A stretch of DNA of 64,000 nucleotides from Zygaena filipendulae (lineage: Eukaryota > Arthropoda > Insecta > Lepidoptera > Zygaenidae), in the NCBI GenBank assembly GCA_907165275.2, contig OU015655.1:1934501-1998500 (forward strand), written 5' to 3'. The notes under the pieces were generated by a model. The model was not told the DNA's origin, did not search any database, and saw only the letters and a list, made by a program, of their open reading frames with translations. Of the stretch, positions 44,338 through 54,684 are shown in pieces (the stretch's first letter is position 1; the number at the start of each line of letters is the position of its first letter). The position numbers and the translations under genes were made by a program.

Positions 44338-44450
44338 ATTTATTTATTTATTCTTTATTGCACAGTACGTACAAATGGCGAACTTAAAACCTTGCGGCAT
44401 TCTCTACCAGTTATCCATTGGGTAGACGGAGAGATATAGAAGATAGGGTG
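44338..44450 (-). repeat. LINE 3'-end remnant (antisense)
   Basis: TTTATTTATTTATTC, TTTATTGCACAGTACG, then AATGGCGAACTTAAAACC and GCATTCTCTACCAGTTA. Same family as 361 and 4441. Confidence 0.6.
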
Positions 44451-44968
44451 GCCAATTACGAAAAAACGAAAAACAATAATATAATAATAGATAGTAATAA
44501 TTAATAAACTAAAACATAGAGACGTAAGATAAAGATAATTAATATTTATTTTTACTCGCTGTACATGCATATGCTACACATACCGACACAATAAAATACA
44601 TTTATACTATATACATACGTACTGAGAGGACATACATAAATATATAATAATATAGATTAGGTACCTTAAAACATAAAAGTTGAAAAAACGGGAGAGTTAA
44701 AGACGAACGCAAGTTTTAAATCGCTACGCTAGGCAAGTCACTGGACTCCAAGAAATAATTCTTCACTCTACTTTGAAATATAAATTTAATAGACGGCGAA
44801 TGAGGCCATAGGCCTCTGTGACGATTATATATACTCAACTCTATACGCGATGTAGCGTTGTATGTCGCTGTACCCTATGTATTGTCCAATAATATTTCTC
44901 GGTAATCATATTAATATGTTATAAGTATAATATTATCGAGGGGTTCCTTTTATTGACGCGGATTTAAC
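44451..44968. other. Probable extension of the retroposon 3' UTR
   Basis: Includes GCTAGGCAAGTCACTGGACT and TGAGGCCATAGGCCTCTGTG, which have the texture of a decayed LINE 3' region on the minus strand. No definite frame. Confidence 0.3.
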
Positions 44969-45298
44969 CAATAGGCTATTTGACTAATTTTTTTTAGTCC
45001 GTCTTGTAGATTAATAAAAAATATTGGACACGTATTTTTTCTTATTTTACGTAATCAATAAATAACAGCGATACATTGAGTTGAAATTTCGCGTGACGTC
45101 ACTAAATGGTGCAGTTTGTGTGGCGGCTTGTAGTGGTAAGTGACGTCACGAGCCCCCACCCTACACTTTAATGCGCTTTATCTCTGTGTGTTTTAATTTA
45201 TTTGAAAAAAAAACAAAATACGTGTCTAATGATTTTTAATTTTCTAAAAGAAGGACTAATTAAAATTTTGATTTTCAAAAGTTGTCAACATCCCTATT
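44969..45298. mobile_element. CRE-bearing MITE, near-complete copy
   Basis: CAATAGGCTATTTGACTAAT, TTTAGTCCGTCTTGTAGATT at the left; AGAAGGACTAATT and AGTTGTCAACATCCCTATT at the right. Two intact TGACGTCAC motifs at about 45098 and 45139. Confidence 0.85.
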
Positions 45299-45504
45299 TA
45301 CTAATGATCTATACTCATAAAAACATAGTACATTAAACTTCGGCGTGGGGATCGTAAATCATTTATCGCTGTACAAACAGTGTGAAGTATGCTTTATTCG
45401 TTAGTTTTCGTTGATTAGCCCCCGGACATGTTGTCCGGGTAGATATCCCTAATCGAAAATATTAACAATAACATAAAGATACACGCCAAATGGCGTCAGA
45501 TGTA

Positions 45505-45560
45505 GTATTTATTTACCCTTGCGCCGGAATCGAACCGAGCGCCCAACGATGCGAGATATA
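45505..45560 (-). mobile_element. tRNA/SINE B-box remnant (antisense)
   Basis: CGCCGGAATCGAACCGAGCG is the complement of a GGTTCGATTCC B box with part of a T-arm. No complete tRNA fold. Confidence 0.45.
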
Positions 45561-45987
45561 CGAAAAAAACACAAAATACTGTAATTACGCTCAATATAAA
45601 CCGCTCCGGCTTTGTTATTAACGATTTTTTTTCTTCCTTGCTTTCATTCTTTATTCGACACAAAAATGATAAGCTTAAGTTAATAGCAATGAAGACATAT
45701 CATTGTCATACCAATATTTTGGGGTATATTTTTTTTGATACAGTTGTTAGGAATGAATTTTATAGTAGACTTGGTACCTACCAACTTTACTAAGTGTTAA
45801 GAATTTTTGTACAGTGAACAAAATAACCCGTCTGATACATAAAATGTTTATCATATTCATTTACTTTGTAGTGTGTAAAGTGGTGTATTTCTGTTCGCTG
45901 AATAAATGAATAATAAATATAAAAAGCGTACAGTAATATAATCGGTGCTTACCTTAAATAATGTTATATTATTAGTTATATTCAATA
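45561..45987. other. Intronic stretch, nothing recognised
   Basis: AT-rich, no repeat termini or coding frame. Confidence 0.35.
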
Positions 45988-46305
45988 CTAGCTCTTCCCG
46001 CGATTTCACCCGCGATAATTTCGGAGTTTCCGCGGGAATTCCGCGGTAAAAAGTACCCTATGTCCTTCTCTGTACCTCTGAAAACGTGCTGTAGTATGCA
46101 CTTTTTCCGACAATTCCAACAACCAGGTATCGTTATATTTCAAACCACAAAACCTTGACAAATTAAGCATCTAAACCTTCCTCGCGAATCACTCTATCTA
46201 TTGATGAAAATCGAATGAAATTCCGTGCAATAGTTATTGAGTTTATCGCGAACAGACCGTCAGACACGGCAGAGGAGTTTGTTGTTTTATAACATGTAGT
46301 GCTAT
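45988..46305 (-). mobile_element. Helitron (antisense), long variant
   Basis: CTAGCTCTTCCCGCGATTTC, ATTTCGGAGTTTCCGCGGGA, ACCCTATGTCCTTCTCTGTA, then ACCTTCCTCGCGAATCACTC and ATCGCGAACAGACCGTCAG. Same subfamily as 3318-3650. Confidence 0.75.
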
Positions 46306-46611
46306 AATATATTGTTACTCGTCCGCTTGTCGCCGGAGCCACCGACACAAAAGTAATTCTATACTATATAATGTGTACATGAATCAATTTATTCGTACCG
46401 AGCGACGCTGCATATTTTTCAATTACGTCAATTTAAAATAATACTTAATTCGCTATTGTGACTCATTGTGAGCATTATTGTGCCAGTCGTCTCGTTCGCT
46501 CGGCGGACGCGCTGGGGATTCACACTGGCCGAAAAGTCGCGCGGGCGTACTTTTTTTTAATACGAAATTACTAAATTGTGTAAGTAAATAAATTCAAAAA
46601 TAAGAACGCCT

Positions 46612-47597
46612 GACTTGGCTATATGGATTGAGATTCCTCTGCCTTCCCCAAAAAGGATCAACTTTACAAAAAAAGACTGTAAGACTTAATAAATTACATA
46701 CGTTTTTGCGATCACATCGAACGCGTTTTGTCAAATTACGTTGCATACTTCTTTTCTCACGTAATGGAAATGATGATGGCTACGAGGCTAGGTAATAAAT
46801 ATGTATTTATTCACGTCAAGTTGACGCATTTTCTTAACTTATTTAAATAGGCTTTCCATAATAATTACGCAGTAACTACATTGATATACCATAGTAGTAA
46901 ATCAATGAGTAACTAGCTTATTTTACTAAACTTTACGAATATTTTGTTCTTTGAGTAGTAGGTACGCGTAGGTTTTAATACGATTAGTACGACAAATACA
47001 TTAGTTGGGGGTAAAAAGCTGCCGCCTTACTCTTGACGCTATCGAGTAGATAAGGGTCATACTCTAGATCGCGTTAGGATCAAATCGAACTCTAATTTTA
47101 ATGAGATCGAAAAGGAATCAAATTTTGCTACTTTTTAAGCTTCGAGATCGCGTCTCTATCGTATTTATCTGTCAAATTTCTCGACATCATTAAATTGTCA
47201 ACGAAAAAAATCCATTTTTATTGACTTGTCAAACGTCTTCTTTTGACTTTAACACGATTTTTTTTACTTTAAAATGAAATACGCTGGTGTGTCTACCGCG
47301 TGGTTAGAGCAGATCGATTGGAAAAATTATCGATTATTGTTTGATTCTAAGGACTTTTGGCGGCATTTGAGACAATATATGGATGTCAGTTCTATTTCTT
47401 TGTTTCACAAATTGGTTTACCGTGGTTAATATTGTGTAAACGTGGTAAAGCATCGAAATGCATCTCACCGATGTATTTCAATGTAAATAAATTATAAATA
47501 AATAACTTCTGAAAAGAAAAACATATTATGAACTGGTTATATGGACTTAGCTTCCTTTGCCTTCCCCATAAAGGTTAAATTTAATAAAAGAAAATGT
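46612..47597. repeat. Region bounded by a repeated 60-base phrase
   Basis: GGCTATATGGATTGAGATTC, CTCTGCCTTCCCCAAAAAGG (46617-46656) recurs as GGTTATATGGACTTAGCTTC, CTTTGCCTTCCCCATAAAGG (47535-47574). The two direct copies enclose about 900 bases that include the small frame at 47274-47429. May be the ends of an unrecognised element. Confidence 0.5.
47274..47429 (+). CDS. Small ORF, 51 codons, unknown
   Basis: ATG with AAAA upstream context, ending TAA. Sequence begins MKYAGVSTAWLEQIDW and includes DSKDFWRHLRQYMD; balanced amino-acid composition and no low complexity make it look more protein-like than most chance frames here. No domain or family recognised. A fragment of a transposase or a decayed gene is more likely than an active micropeptide gene. 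Confidence 0.25.
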   Translation: MKYAGVSTAWLEQIDWKNYRLLFDSKDFWRHLRQYMDVSSISLFHKLVYRG

Positions 47598-47706
47598 TTG
47601 TGGTTCTAGGAGCGAATTTAAATATAGGAGCGTCGCCGCTGCCGGTAACTATCACTAATTTGATTGCTGGCACTAATAATCATACAAGTACCTACTAGAA
47701 ACGACT

Positions 47707-48333
47707 TGTTAAATTATTAGCATTAGTAAGGATACCTAGTAAATAAAACAAAGCCTGATTTTAACAAAACTATTCCTTTGTGTCTGTATTACCAAATATA
47801 ATAAAAACTCTTTGATATAATTTGTATCAAATTATATAAAAATCAAAGCCAGTATAGATAAGCAATAGGAATCTCAAAACATGTTACGCACAAAGTAATC
47901 AAATCTCTGAAGCTAAAGTTTAAGCTTGAACAGTATATTTTATGAGAACAATACAGTAATTACAATTATTATTACAATTATTAAATAGAGCCAAAACTGT
48001 CTACCAATACTTAACTTTCGATGTTATGATGTCTTCCATCTAGGAAATCACCAGCACCACTGACTCGATCCTTTGTTGCTGCCATTATGTAAACATGTTC
48101 TCCCGCGCGTTTTTCCCGCTATCTCAAATAACATTTTATTTACTCTACAGTCTATGAATTCACAATGTTGCCAGTTATTAAATATGAATTGGCCATGGAA
48201 ATGCAATTTAAATCACTTTAATAAACATTGGTATAATTATTTAAATTAAGAATCACAATACATAGCATAAGAATCATAATAATATTAATCAATTTTAATA
48301 TATTAGTACAGAATACCTAAATCACTATTCACA
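47707..48333 (-). repeat. 3' LTR (minus orientation)
   Basis: 627 bp, TG...CA on either strand. Identical to 53427-54053. Contains TAGATAAGCAATAG and, a few bases on, AAACATGTTA, echoing the terminal repeat of the GGAC MITE family. Confidence 0.9.
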
Positions 48334-48589
48334 CTCGCCCATCCTGACATCTTTGCGACCCTGCAAAGTAAAAAGGTTTTGTTAAAAAAATAATTTCACT
48401 TTATCTAAATGTAACACAAATTCAAACCATGATTCTTTTTTTATCCAATCCATGTTACTAAGTTCCACCAACTTCCACTTAACTTCTATCCATTATCCAT
48501 AATAAGATTTTATTTTATTCCTTAACAACCAATAATATTAATAATAATATTTAGCATTGAACCATTTATCAAATATTTTATCTGCGGAC

Positions 48590-49505
48590 TCGCTTAGACG
48601 ATTACGTAATTTTCTTCCAAGTTCCAACTGCTACTAAAGTTGCGTTAGCACAATCACTCCTTTTACCAATGATCGACTATGCCGATACCTGCTTTACTGA
48701 CATTAGCGGGGAGCAGCTAAATAAACTTGAGTGCCTCCAGAATCTATGTATCCGGTTCATGTTTGGTCTACGCAAATATGACCATGTCTCCGAATTTCGT
48801 ACCAAGCTCAAGTGGCTTCCGATTTGCCTTCGCCGGAATGCGCATGTCCTCTTCCTTCAGCATACTGTTCAATCCACCTTCCCCCAACTACCTAAAAGAC
48901 CTCTTCGTATTTCAATCTTCTTCCCATAACCTGCCTGTTCGATCATCCCAGAACTTACTTCTTATGATTCCTGCCCCTAGAACCAACTTTTATGATTATT
49001 CCTTCTCTGTACAAGCAGTCCGCTTGTGGAATTCGCTACCTGTAGAGGTGCGAATAGGCGAAATCACTACCCACCTTTAAGAGCCTGGTGAAGACTTTCT
49101 ACCTCACTCATGGATCGTGACTCGCTGTAGTGTAACCTTATTATTTATAGTATGCATCTGTGTTTAAACGCATTTATAAAATTAGTATTTATACCCATAA
49201 ATATTGTACGTATATATTTTCTATGTGTATATTTTATATCTATGCGTGTATCTATGTATATCCATTTTTTGTGTATATCTTTTCTATGTGTCTCTTCTAT
49301 ATTATTTTATGATTCGTTTCACCTATACATATAATATACCAAATCAACATATGAATTTACTGTTTTTGTCCTGACCACCCAAAGGTTGTCTGGAAAAGAT
49401 CGCTAGTAAAGCGATAAGATAGCCTTTTGTATGCCTTTATTTATAAATTTTTATTTTGTTACCACACTAAAATTATTCTTGTATACAATAAAGAGTATTC
49501 TATCC
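48590..49505 (+). pseudogene. LINE fragment: RT C-terminus and 3' UTR
   Basis: Frames reading ATKVALAQSLLLPMIDYADT, LQNLCIRFMFGLRKYDHVSE and LKWLPICLRRNAHVLFLQ, then in another frame VRLWNSLPVEVR, follow the order of the post-RT region of jockey/CR1-type ORF2. At least two frameshifts (around 48630 and 48890). The 3' UTR ends ATACAATAAAGAGTATTCTA at 49485-49503. It lies inside the LTR element, in opposite orientation. Confidence 0.8.
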
Positions 49506-49506
49506 T

Positions 49507-50580
49507 ATTTTAAATTCAACGAAAATGGGGAATCTCTCAAAATACTATGCTGCAGGAAGTAATGAACCAGCTGATGAAAAGCTTAACCATTTGCTCTACA
49601 TGGATGATATTAAATTGTACGCCACCACGAAAGACCTATGTTATTTGGCTGATCTTACGGAAACTTTTTCAAAGGAAAAACGTCGGGTCATATTACCTTT
49701 CAGATGCAGACTGGCCAACAGATACCTTCGCTTAATGAAAAAGAGACAAGTACTTGGGCTTCAATCAATCTAAACAATAACAGATCGACAACTAAAAATA
49801 CAAGAGTGGACTCAAAAGGGTATGCATAGACAACACCGGCAAAATTTGTGCAAGTCTAACGTCGATAAAGAAGCATCCAATGCCTGGCTTACTTGGGGTG
49901 AACTGTTTCCCGAAACAGAAGGATTTATGTTTGCCATTCAAGACCAAGTCATCGAAACACGAAACTACCAAAAGCATATACTAAAAGTCCATAATATATC
50001 AAATGACAGCTGCAGAAAATGTAACGGTGCCCCGGAAACGATACAGCATCTGATAAGTGTCTGCAAGTCAATAGTACAAAAAGATTATAAACACCGCTAC
50101 GACCAGGTTGCTAAGATTATTCATCAGAAACTTGCAAGCAAATCTAAACTGAGGACGAATGAACCAATTTCTTATTAAAAATACATACCTGACAGCGTTC
50201 TAGGGAATTCAACCCACAGGCTGTAGAGCACAATATCTGAAAGCTTACAAAATATACTGACCTCAAAACGAAATATCAAAAAATGTGGAAATTACAGAAT
50301 ATTACCTTCATCCCTGTTGTACTACCACCATCTGAAATCCCTTGTCAACTGCACCAACCCTTCGCTACCCTCCAATTACCTAGGTACACTTACATTATTA
50401 TGCAGAAGGCGGTAATACTAAATACATGTCGAATCGTCCGCAAACTCCTCCAAACTGTCATCAGTCTCTCTCACACAACTCTTAATACTTCCACTTAAAC
50501 TAACCTCCACTCGGCTTTGGCCCGTGGTTGCCAATTAATACCGGTCTAGCTGAGAAGAATTCAAAAATCCAAATTCCCAT
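49507..50580 (+). pseudogene. R2/R4-like LINE fragment (RT YMDD plus CCHC/REL region)
   Basis: LNHLLYMDDIKLYATTKDL (from 49585) carries the YMDD catalytic motif of reverse transcriptase. After a deletion, ASNAWLTWGELFPETEGFM and AIQDQVIETRNYQKHILK lead to CRKCNGAPETIQHLISVC, a C-X2-C-X8-H-X4-C zinc knuckle that precedes the restriction-like endonuclease in R2-superclade LINEs. A third frame (50283-50498) continues as FIPVVL ... MQKAVILNTCRIVRKLL, the family's C-terminus. Frameshifts and the loss of the RT thumb make it dead. An AATAATAATAAT run follows at about 50578; R4/Dong elements are known to insert in TAA repeats. Confidence 0.75.
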
Positions 50581-50589
50581 AATAATAAT

Positions 50590-50775
50590 AATCCACTTCA
50601 CAACACACAGATAAGCGTCTTGACCCCACGCTAAGCTAAGCTTGTGTCATGGCAACCAAGCAAACTTGGTATACCTATACTTACTACATATTATTACATA
50701 TGTCCATATTACACTATAGATAGATATATATATTAGATATATTATATATTCACGCCCAGACTGGAAAATATAATA
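50590..50775 (-). mobile_element. SINE body without head (antisense)
   Basis: ATCCACTTCACAACACACAG, AAGCTTGTGTCATGGCAACC, AAGCAAACTTGGTATACC and GCCCAGACTGGAAAATA correspond to 19840-20060. Confidence 0.7.
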
Positions 50776-50807
50776 ATATAAAAAAATAAAATATAAAAAT
50801 ACAATAA

Positions 50808-51207
50808 TCTATACATACATAATTATAAATAAAGTTTATGTGTCTGTTGTAACTCAAAATTAATAGCTTTTTAATAAATGCATAATATGAAAATAAGTAT
50901 AATTATAATATGGCACCTACTTATATGTCTGTCTGTTCCGGGTAATCTCTAAAACGGCTGGATAGATTTTAACTGGACTCTCACTGGCAAATCGTCAAAG
51001 TCAAATCATTTATTCAAATTTGGTCCATAATATGACCCTTTTGACGTCAACATAATTACGGTTATTAAGACAGCACCCATAAAATATCCACCCTTCACAG
51101 CTTCCTAGCTGATGTTATAAGGAATAACTTGGCTACATTTATTTCCAAAAATTAGTTCCTGCGGGAATTCCGAAACTCACGCGAGTAAAATCGCGGGGCA
51201 CAGCTAG
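50808..51207 (+). mobile_element. Helitron split by a LINE 3' end
   Basis: A|TCTATACATACATAATTAT ... GGGGCACAGCTAG|T, same subfamily as 12746-13077. At about 51000-51107 a segment (CAAATCATTTATTCAAATTT, GACAGCACCCATAAAATATC, CACCCTTCACAGCTTCCTAG) matches the 3' UTR of the LINE at 24440, antisense, inserted into the Helitron. Confidence 0.8.
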
Positions 51208-52000
51208 TAATCAATAAATAAATATATAAATAAATCAATTTATTTCACACTCTTTATCTCTATTATCAACGATTTTCAACCATTTTTTTTTTCCAATTAA
51301 TCCAATGAATCCAAGTATCCATATTTTTACCAATATTTTATTCATTTGGTCCAATTTATTCATTTATATATACCAGAGATCCATTCAATTATTCCATTTT
51401 TTTTACTTTTATACCATCCATCACTTAGATTATCAACCACTTTTAACCATTACTTTAGTATAGGTACATCAGATACATGACCACATATTCCAGTATTTAA
51501 TTTTTGTACATAATCCATTAGTAATTAAATCCAATAATCAAAATCGGTTTAACTAGTTAACCAGCTAGTTATTCCTTACACAATTGGTAGAGTAAATTCT
51601 TTTTTCCTCAAGTACCTAGATTAAATTGAAATTATAAGAACTTTATTTGACACAACACATACATTAATTTTTAAAAAAATTATGAATGAGGGACTGCTTC
51701 CCAACCGCCAAACGATCAGAACCGTACCGGGAGATCGCAAGCGCACCAAACCCAAAATTAACTCTATCAATTCTTCTATGCTATCCACCTGACTCGTCTG
51801 TCGAGATTGTATCGGTCTCAGAGTCTATTTAGAACAATTGTATGTAATCTGACTATGCTTTGACACCTTCTGGACAAGTTCTAGTTGAAGAAAAGAAAGA
51901 AGTCTATCCATTACAAACAACCAAGGAAACAAACAAAAATGGATCTTATATCCTTATTATATTAGCACCTATTAGATATTATACGGAGGTAAAGTTATAT
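51208..52000. other. LTR-element interior, CCAT-rich then unrecognised
   Basis: 51230-51600 is rich in TCCAT/CCAAT/CCATTT motifs on the plus strand, giving a purine-rich minus strand. 51660-51900 may be a remnant of the element's own 3' coding or untranslated region (minus strand), but no domain could be named. Confidence 0.35.
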
Positions 52001-52190
52001 AAGTTTACAAACTTTGTAAGTTTGGTTGTAGTGGGTAGTCTCTGGTACTACTGAACAGATTCTTAAAATTCCTTTATAAAAGATACTGACACAGCACAGG
52101 AGTGACACGTACTTTCCATTTCGAAATAAAGAATTCCTGCCGAAATATCAAAATTCACGCTGGGAAATTAGCGGGGAAACAGATATTTTA
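52001..52190 (+). mobile_element. Helitron, decayed
   Basis: GGGTAGTCTCTGGTACTACT, GAACAGATTCTTAAAATTCC, ACACAGCACAGGAGTGACAC and ATTAGCGGGGAAACAGAT follow the 60501 subfamily but lack CTAG. Confidence 0.55.
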
Positions 52191-52798
52191 ATAGGTTACC
52201 TATGGATAAAAGTGAAATAAGCAATAGGGTAGATACATTTTATCCTGATGTAAAGGAATTTTGCGGGGGATAGTAGGCACCTAGCAGTAAAATATTACTT
52301 ATCATTGAAGGTAAATTATGATAATACTCTAAAACTGATTTTGTTCTCTATACGTATCAATTTAAGTATTATTAATGAATGTTGGCATATAATCAAGAAA
52401 AGAAAATTGTGACTATTGTTTTAAACAAAATTCGAATTTAGAAAACTAACTTAGAGACCACACTTGAATCGTAACCTTTTAATGTGTTATACAAATGCAT
52501 ATTACGTTTAATTAAATTGTTTAAATTACAGGAGGATTACAGAATAATTTCACAGAAAGTACCTTTACCTATCTATTTTCTTCAAAAGCTTAATGGTTAA
52601 ATAGAGTTACTACTGCATTAATTAACATCAAGTTAAATATTGTGTACAACAAATTTCACTACAAATTATTAATAAAGACTTACCGCTACCACAATAACCA
52701 CGAGTATACTCCGCTACTAAGCGCACTAAAGAAGAAATGCTGTAATTGAATACCCGCGCATAATCACACATTTTTAGACTTATAAGCATTGATATATT

Positions 52799-52917
52799 CC
52801 TATAAGAAAAATCTCCAGGACTTTAAACCCATTTACTACGAATTCTATCGACGCCCGGCCTCATACTTTTATTGGACTACCTCCAAAACCTTTTACAAAA
52901 ATATCTGATGGAAGCAA
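52799..52917 (-). pseudogene. Retroviral-type aspartic protease remnant
   Basis: One minus-strand frame shows DIFVKGFGGSPIKV and, after a stop, GRASIEFVVNGFKVL, the strand pattern of the C-terminal half of an LTR-element protease. The catalytic Asp-Thr/Ser-Gly motif is not present, so there is a deletion between gag and this piece. Confidence 0.5.
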
Positions 52918-52954
52918 TAAGACAAGTTTTAGCGAGCAATCTCGAGTATCTAAA

Positions 52955-53212
52955 TTAACCCGTGTAATCGATATTGTAAGGAAATGCCTCTAAAATCTTT
53001 TGTTTCCATTTATGCCATGTAAATTCATAAGAACGCAAAGTCTTGTGCCACAACTTAGCCAATCCAGTCAAACGTGACTGCACAGAATAACTTTTCCATG
53101 ATCGTTCCAACCATGTACCTATTGCCCCTAGATGTTCGATTTTATCAAGATTTTATTAAGCCATTGTAATACCGGCAATTCCGATTTCTCAAAATCGAAT
53201 TCCGGAAAAATA
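52955..53212 (-). pseudogene. Gag remnant of the LTR element
   Basis: Minus-strand frames, broken by a frameshift near 53145, show KSELPVLQWLNKI, then QSRLTGLAKLWHKTLRSYEF and WHKWKQKILEAFP before a stop. The order and the W-x-x-W-K-x-K-I/L-x-x-A-F-P signature fit the capsid region of insect Ty3/gypsy-type gag. Too broken to be translated as a unit. Confidence 0.6.
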
Positions 53213-53426
53213 CGGGTTTAACCAAGACGTTACTATAATATGGAGCGATCCTACCAGTATCATCCAGTTGTGAAGATTTTTTTATTTCTCACGGCCCGTG
53301 GAGAAGGCGTATCTCTAGGCCGCCATGGCGCCCAGGATCTGGAAGTGATCCATGACCGTCGTTTCGTTTAACAGGACTCCGAGAATGCTTTGGCTGCTTG
53401 AATCCTTAATAATCCCACTTCTGAAA

Positions 53427-54053
53427 TGTTAAATTATTAGCATTAGTAAGGATACCTAGTAAATAAAACAAAGCCTGATTTTAACAAAACTATTCCTTTG
53501 TGTCTGTATTACCAAATATAATAAAAACTCTTTGATATAATTTGTATCAAATTATATAAAAATCAAAGCCAGTATAGATAAGCAATAGGAATCTCAAAAC
53601 ATGTTACGCACAAAGTAATCAAATCTCTGAAGCTAAAGTTTAAGCTTGAACAGTATATTTTATGAGAACAATACAGTAATTACAATTATTATTACAATTA
53701 TTAAATAGAGCCAAAACTGTCTACCAATACTTAACTTTCGATGTTATGATGTCTTCCATCTAGGAAATCACCAGCACCACTGACTCGATCCTTTGTTGCT
53801 GCCATTATGTAAACATGTTCTCCCGCGCGTTTTTCCCGCTATCTCAAATAACATTTTATTTACTCTACAGTCTATGAATTCACAATGTTGCCAGTTATTA
53901 AATATGAATTGGCCATGGAAATGCAATTTAAATCACTTTAATAAACATTGGTATAATTATTTAAATTAAGAATCACAATACATAGCATAAGAATCATAAT
54001 AATATTAATCAATTTTAATATATTAGTACAGAATACCTAAATCACTATTCACA
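53427..54053 (-). repeat. 5' LTR (minus orientation)
   Basis: Identical to 47707-48333; followed by the GACT duplicate at 54054-54057. Confidence 0.9.
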
Positions 54054-54057
54054 GACT

Positions 54058-54684
54058 GTTGAGTTGACAGCCGGAACCGGAAGTCGAATGTGTTGCTGCC
54101 TGTTAGCGCTCTTGCGTTAAGAAAATTCATTGTATATATGTAATATTTGTTTAATAGTACCAAATTATAATTTGCGAGTAATCTAGTAGGTACTTATGCA
54201 GTAAAGAGAACAAAATAAAAGTCAAAGATATGATAAAACTATCCAATCCATGAATATTGCTTTGTTCTATAAGGTTTTATTTAATACATAATTTATACTT
54301 TTAGAAACGGATGTAGTAGCTACCTACTCGTATTCGCATTTACCGATTTTACTGTTTAATATTGCTTCACACATAAAGCGCATATTTTATCATAAATTAT
54401 ATTTATGATAATTGTGTTACTTAAAAAAAATTGCAGCAAACGTATACAGTTGTTAATTGTCTGTATTAAAACAAGAGGAAAGTTAAAAAAAAAAACGTTA
54501 AGATACTGGACTTTCTACTACAATAATGATTACTGAAGTGTTATGTAAAAATCAGATTTTTTGCCATCTAAAGGAGCGGCTGCGTTAGAAGCACTCGCGT
54601 TCTGGTCAAAGACCTCTATTGGAACTTGGACGCAGTGTGAATCAGGTGCTAATTAGCTACCCACCTTAGTTTTTTAAACTTTCT
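54058..54684. other. Intronic stretch, no gene seen
   Basis: AT-rich flank of the LTR element; nothing recognised. Confidence 0.35.

Larger units (their letters stand above)
47707..54053 (-). mobile_element. LTR retrotransposon with mosaic, non-coding interior
   Basis: Two 627-bp direct repeats, 47707-48333 and 53427-54053, are offset by exactly 5720 bases and show no difference in my line-by-line comparison. They have TG...CA ends (TGTTAAATTATTAG ... CACTATTCACA) and are flanked by GACT at 47703-47706 and 54054-54057, a 4-bp target duplication. On the minus strand a purine-rich AGGATGGGCGAG sits directly before the 3' LTR, as a polypurine tract should; the base after the 5' LTR is TTTCAGAAGTGGGAT, not a standard TGG-type primer site. 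Gag and protease remnants lie just inside the 5' LTR on the minus strand. RT, RNase H and integrase are not seen; instead the interior holds LINE, SINE and Helitron sequence. Ty3/gypsy affinity is likely from gag and the 4-bp duplication. Confidence 0.85.
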
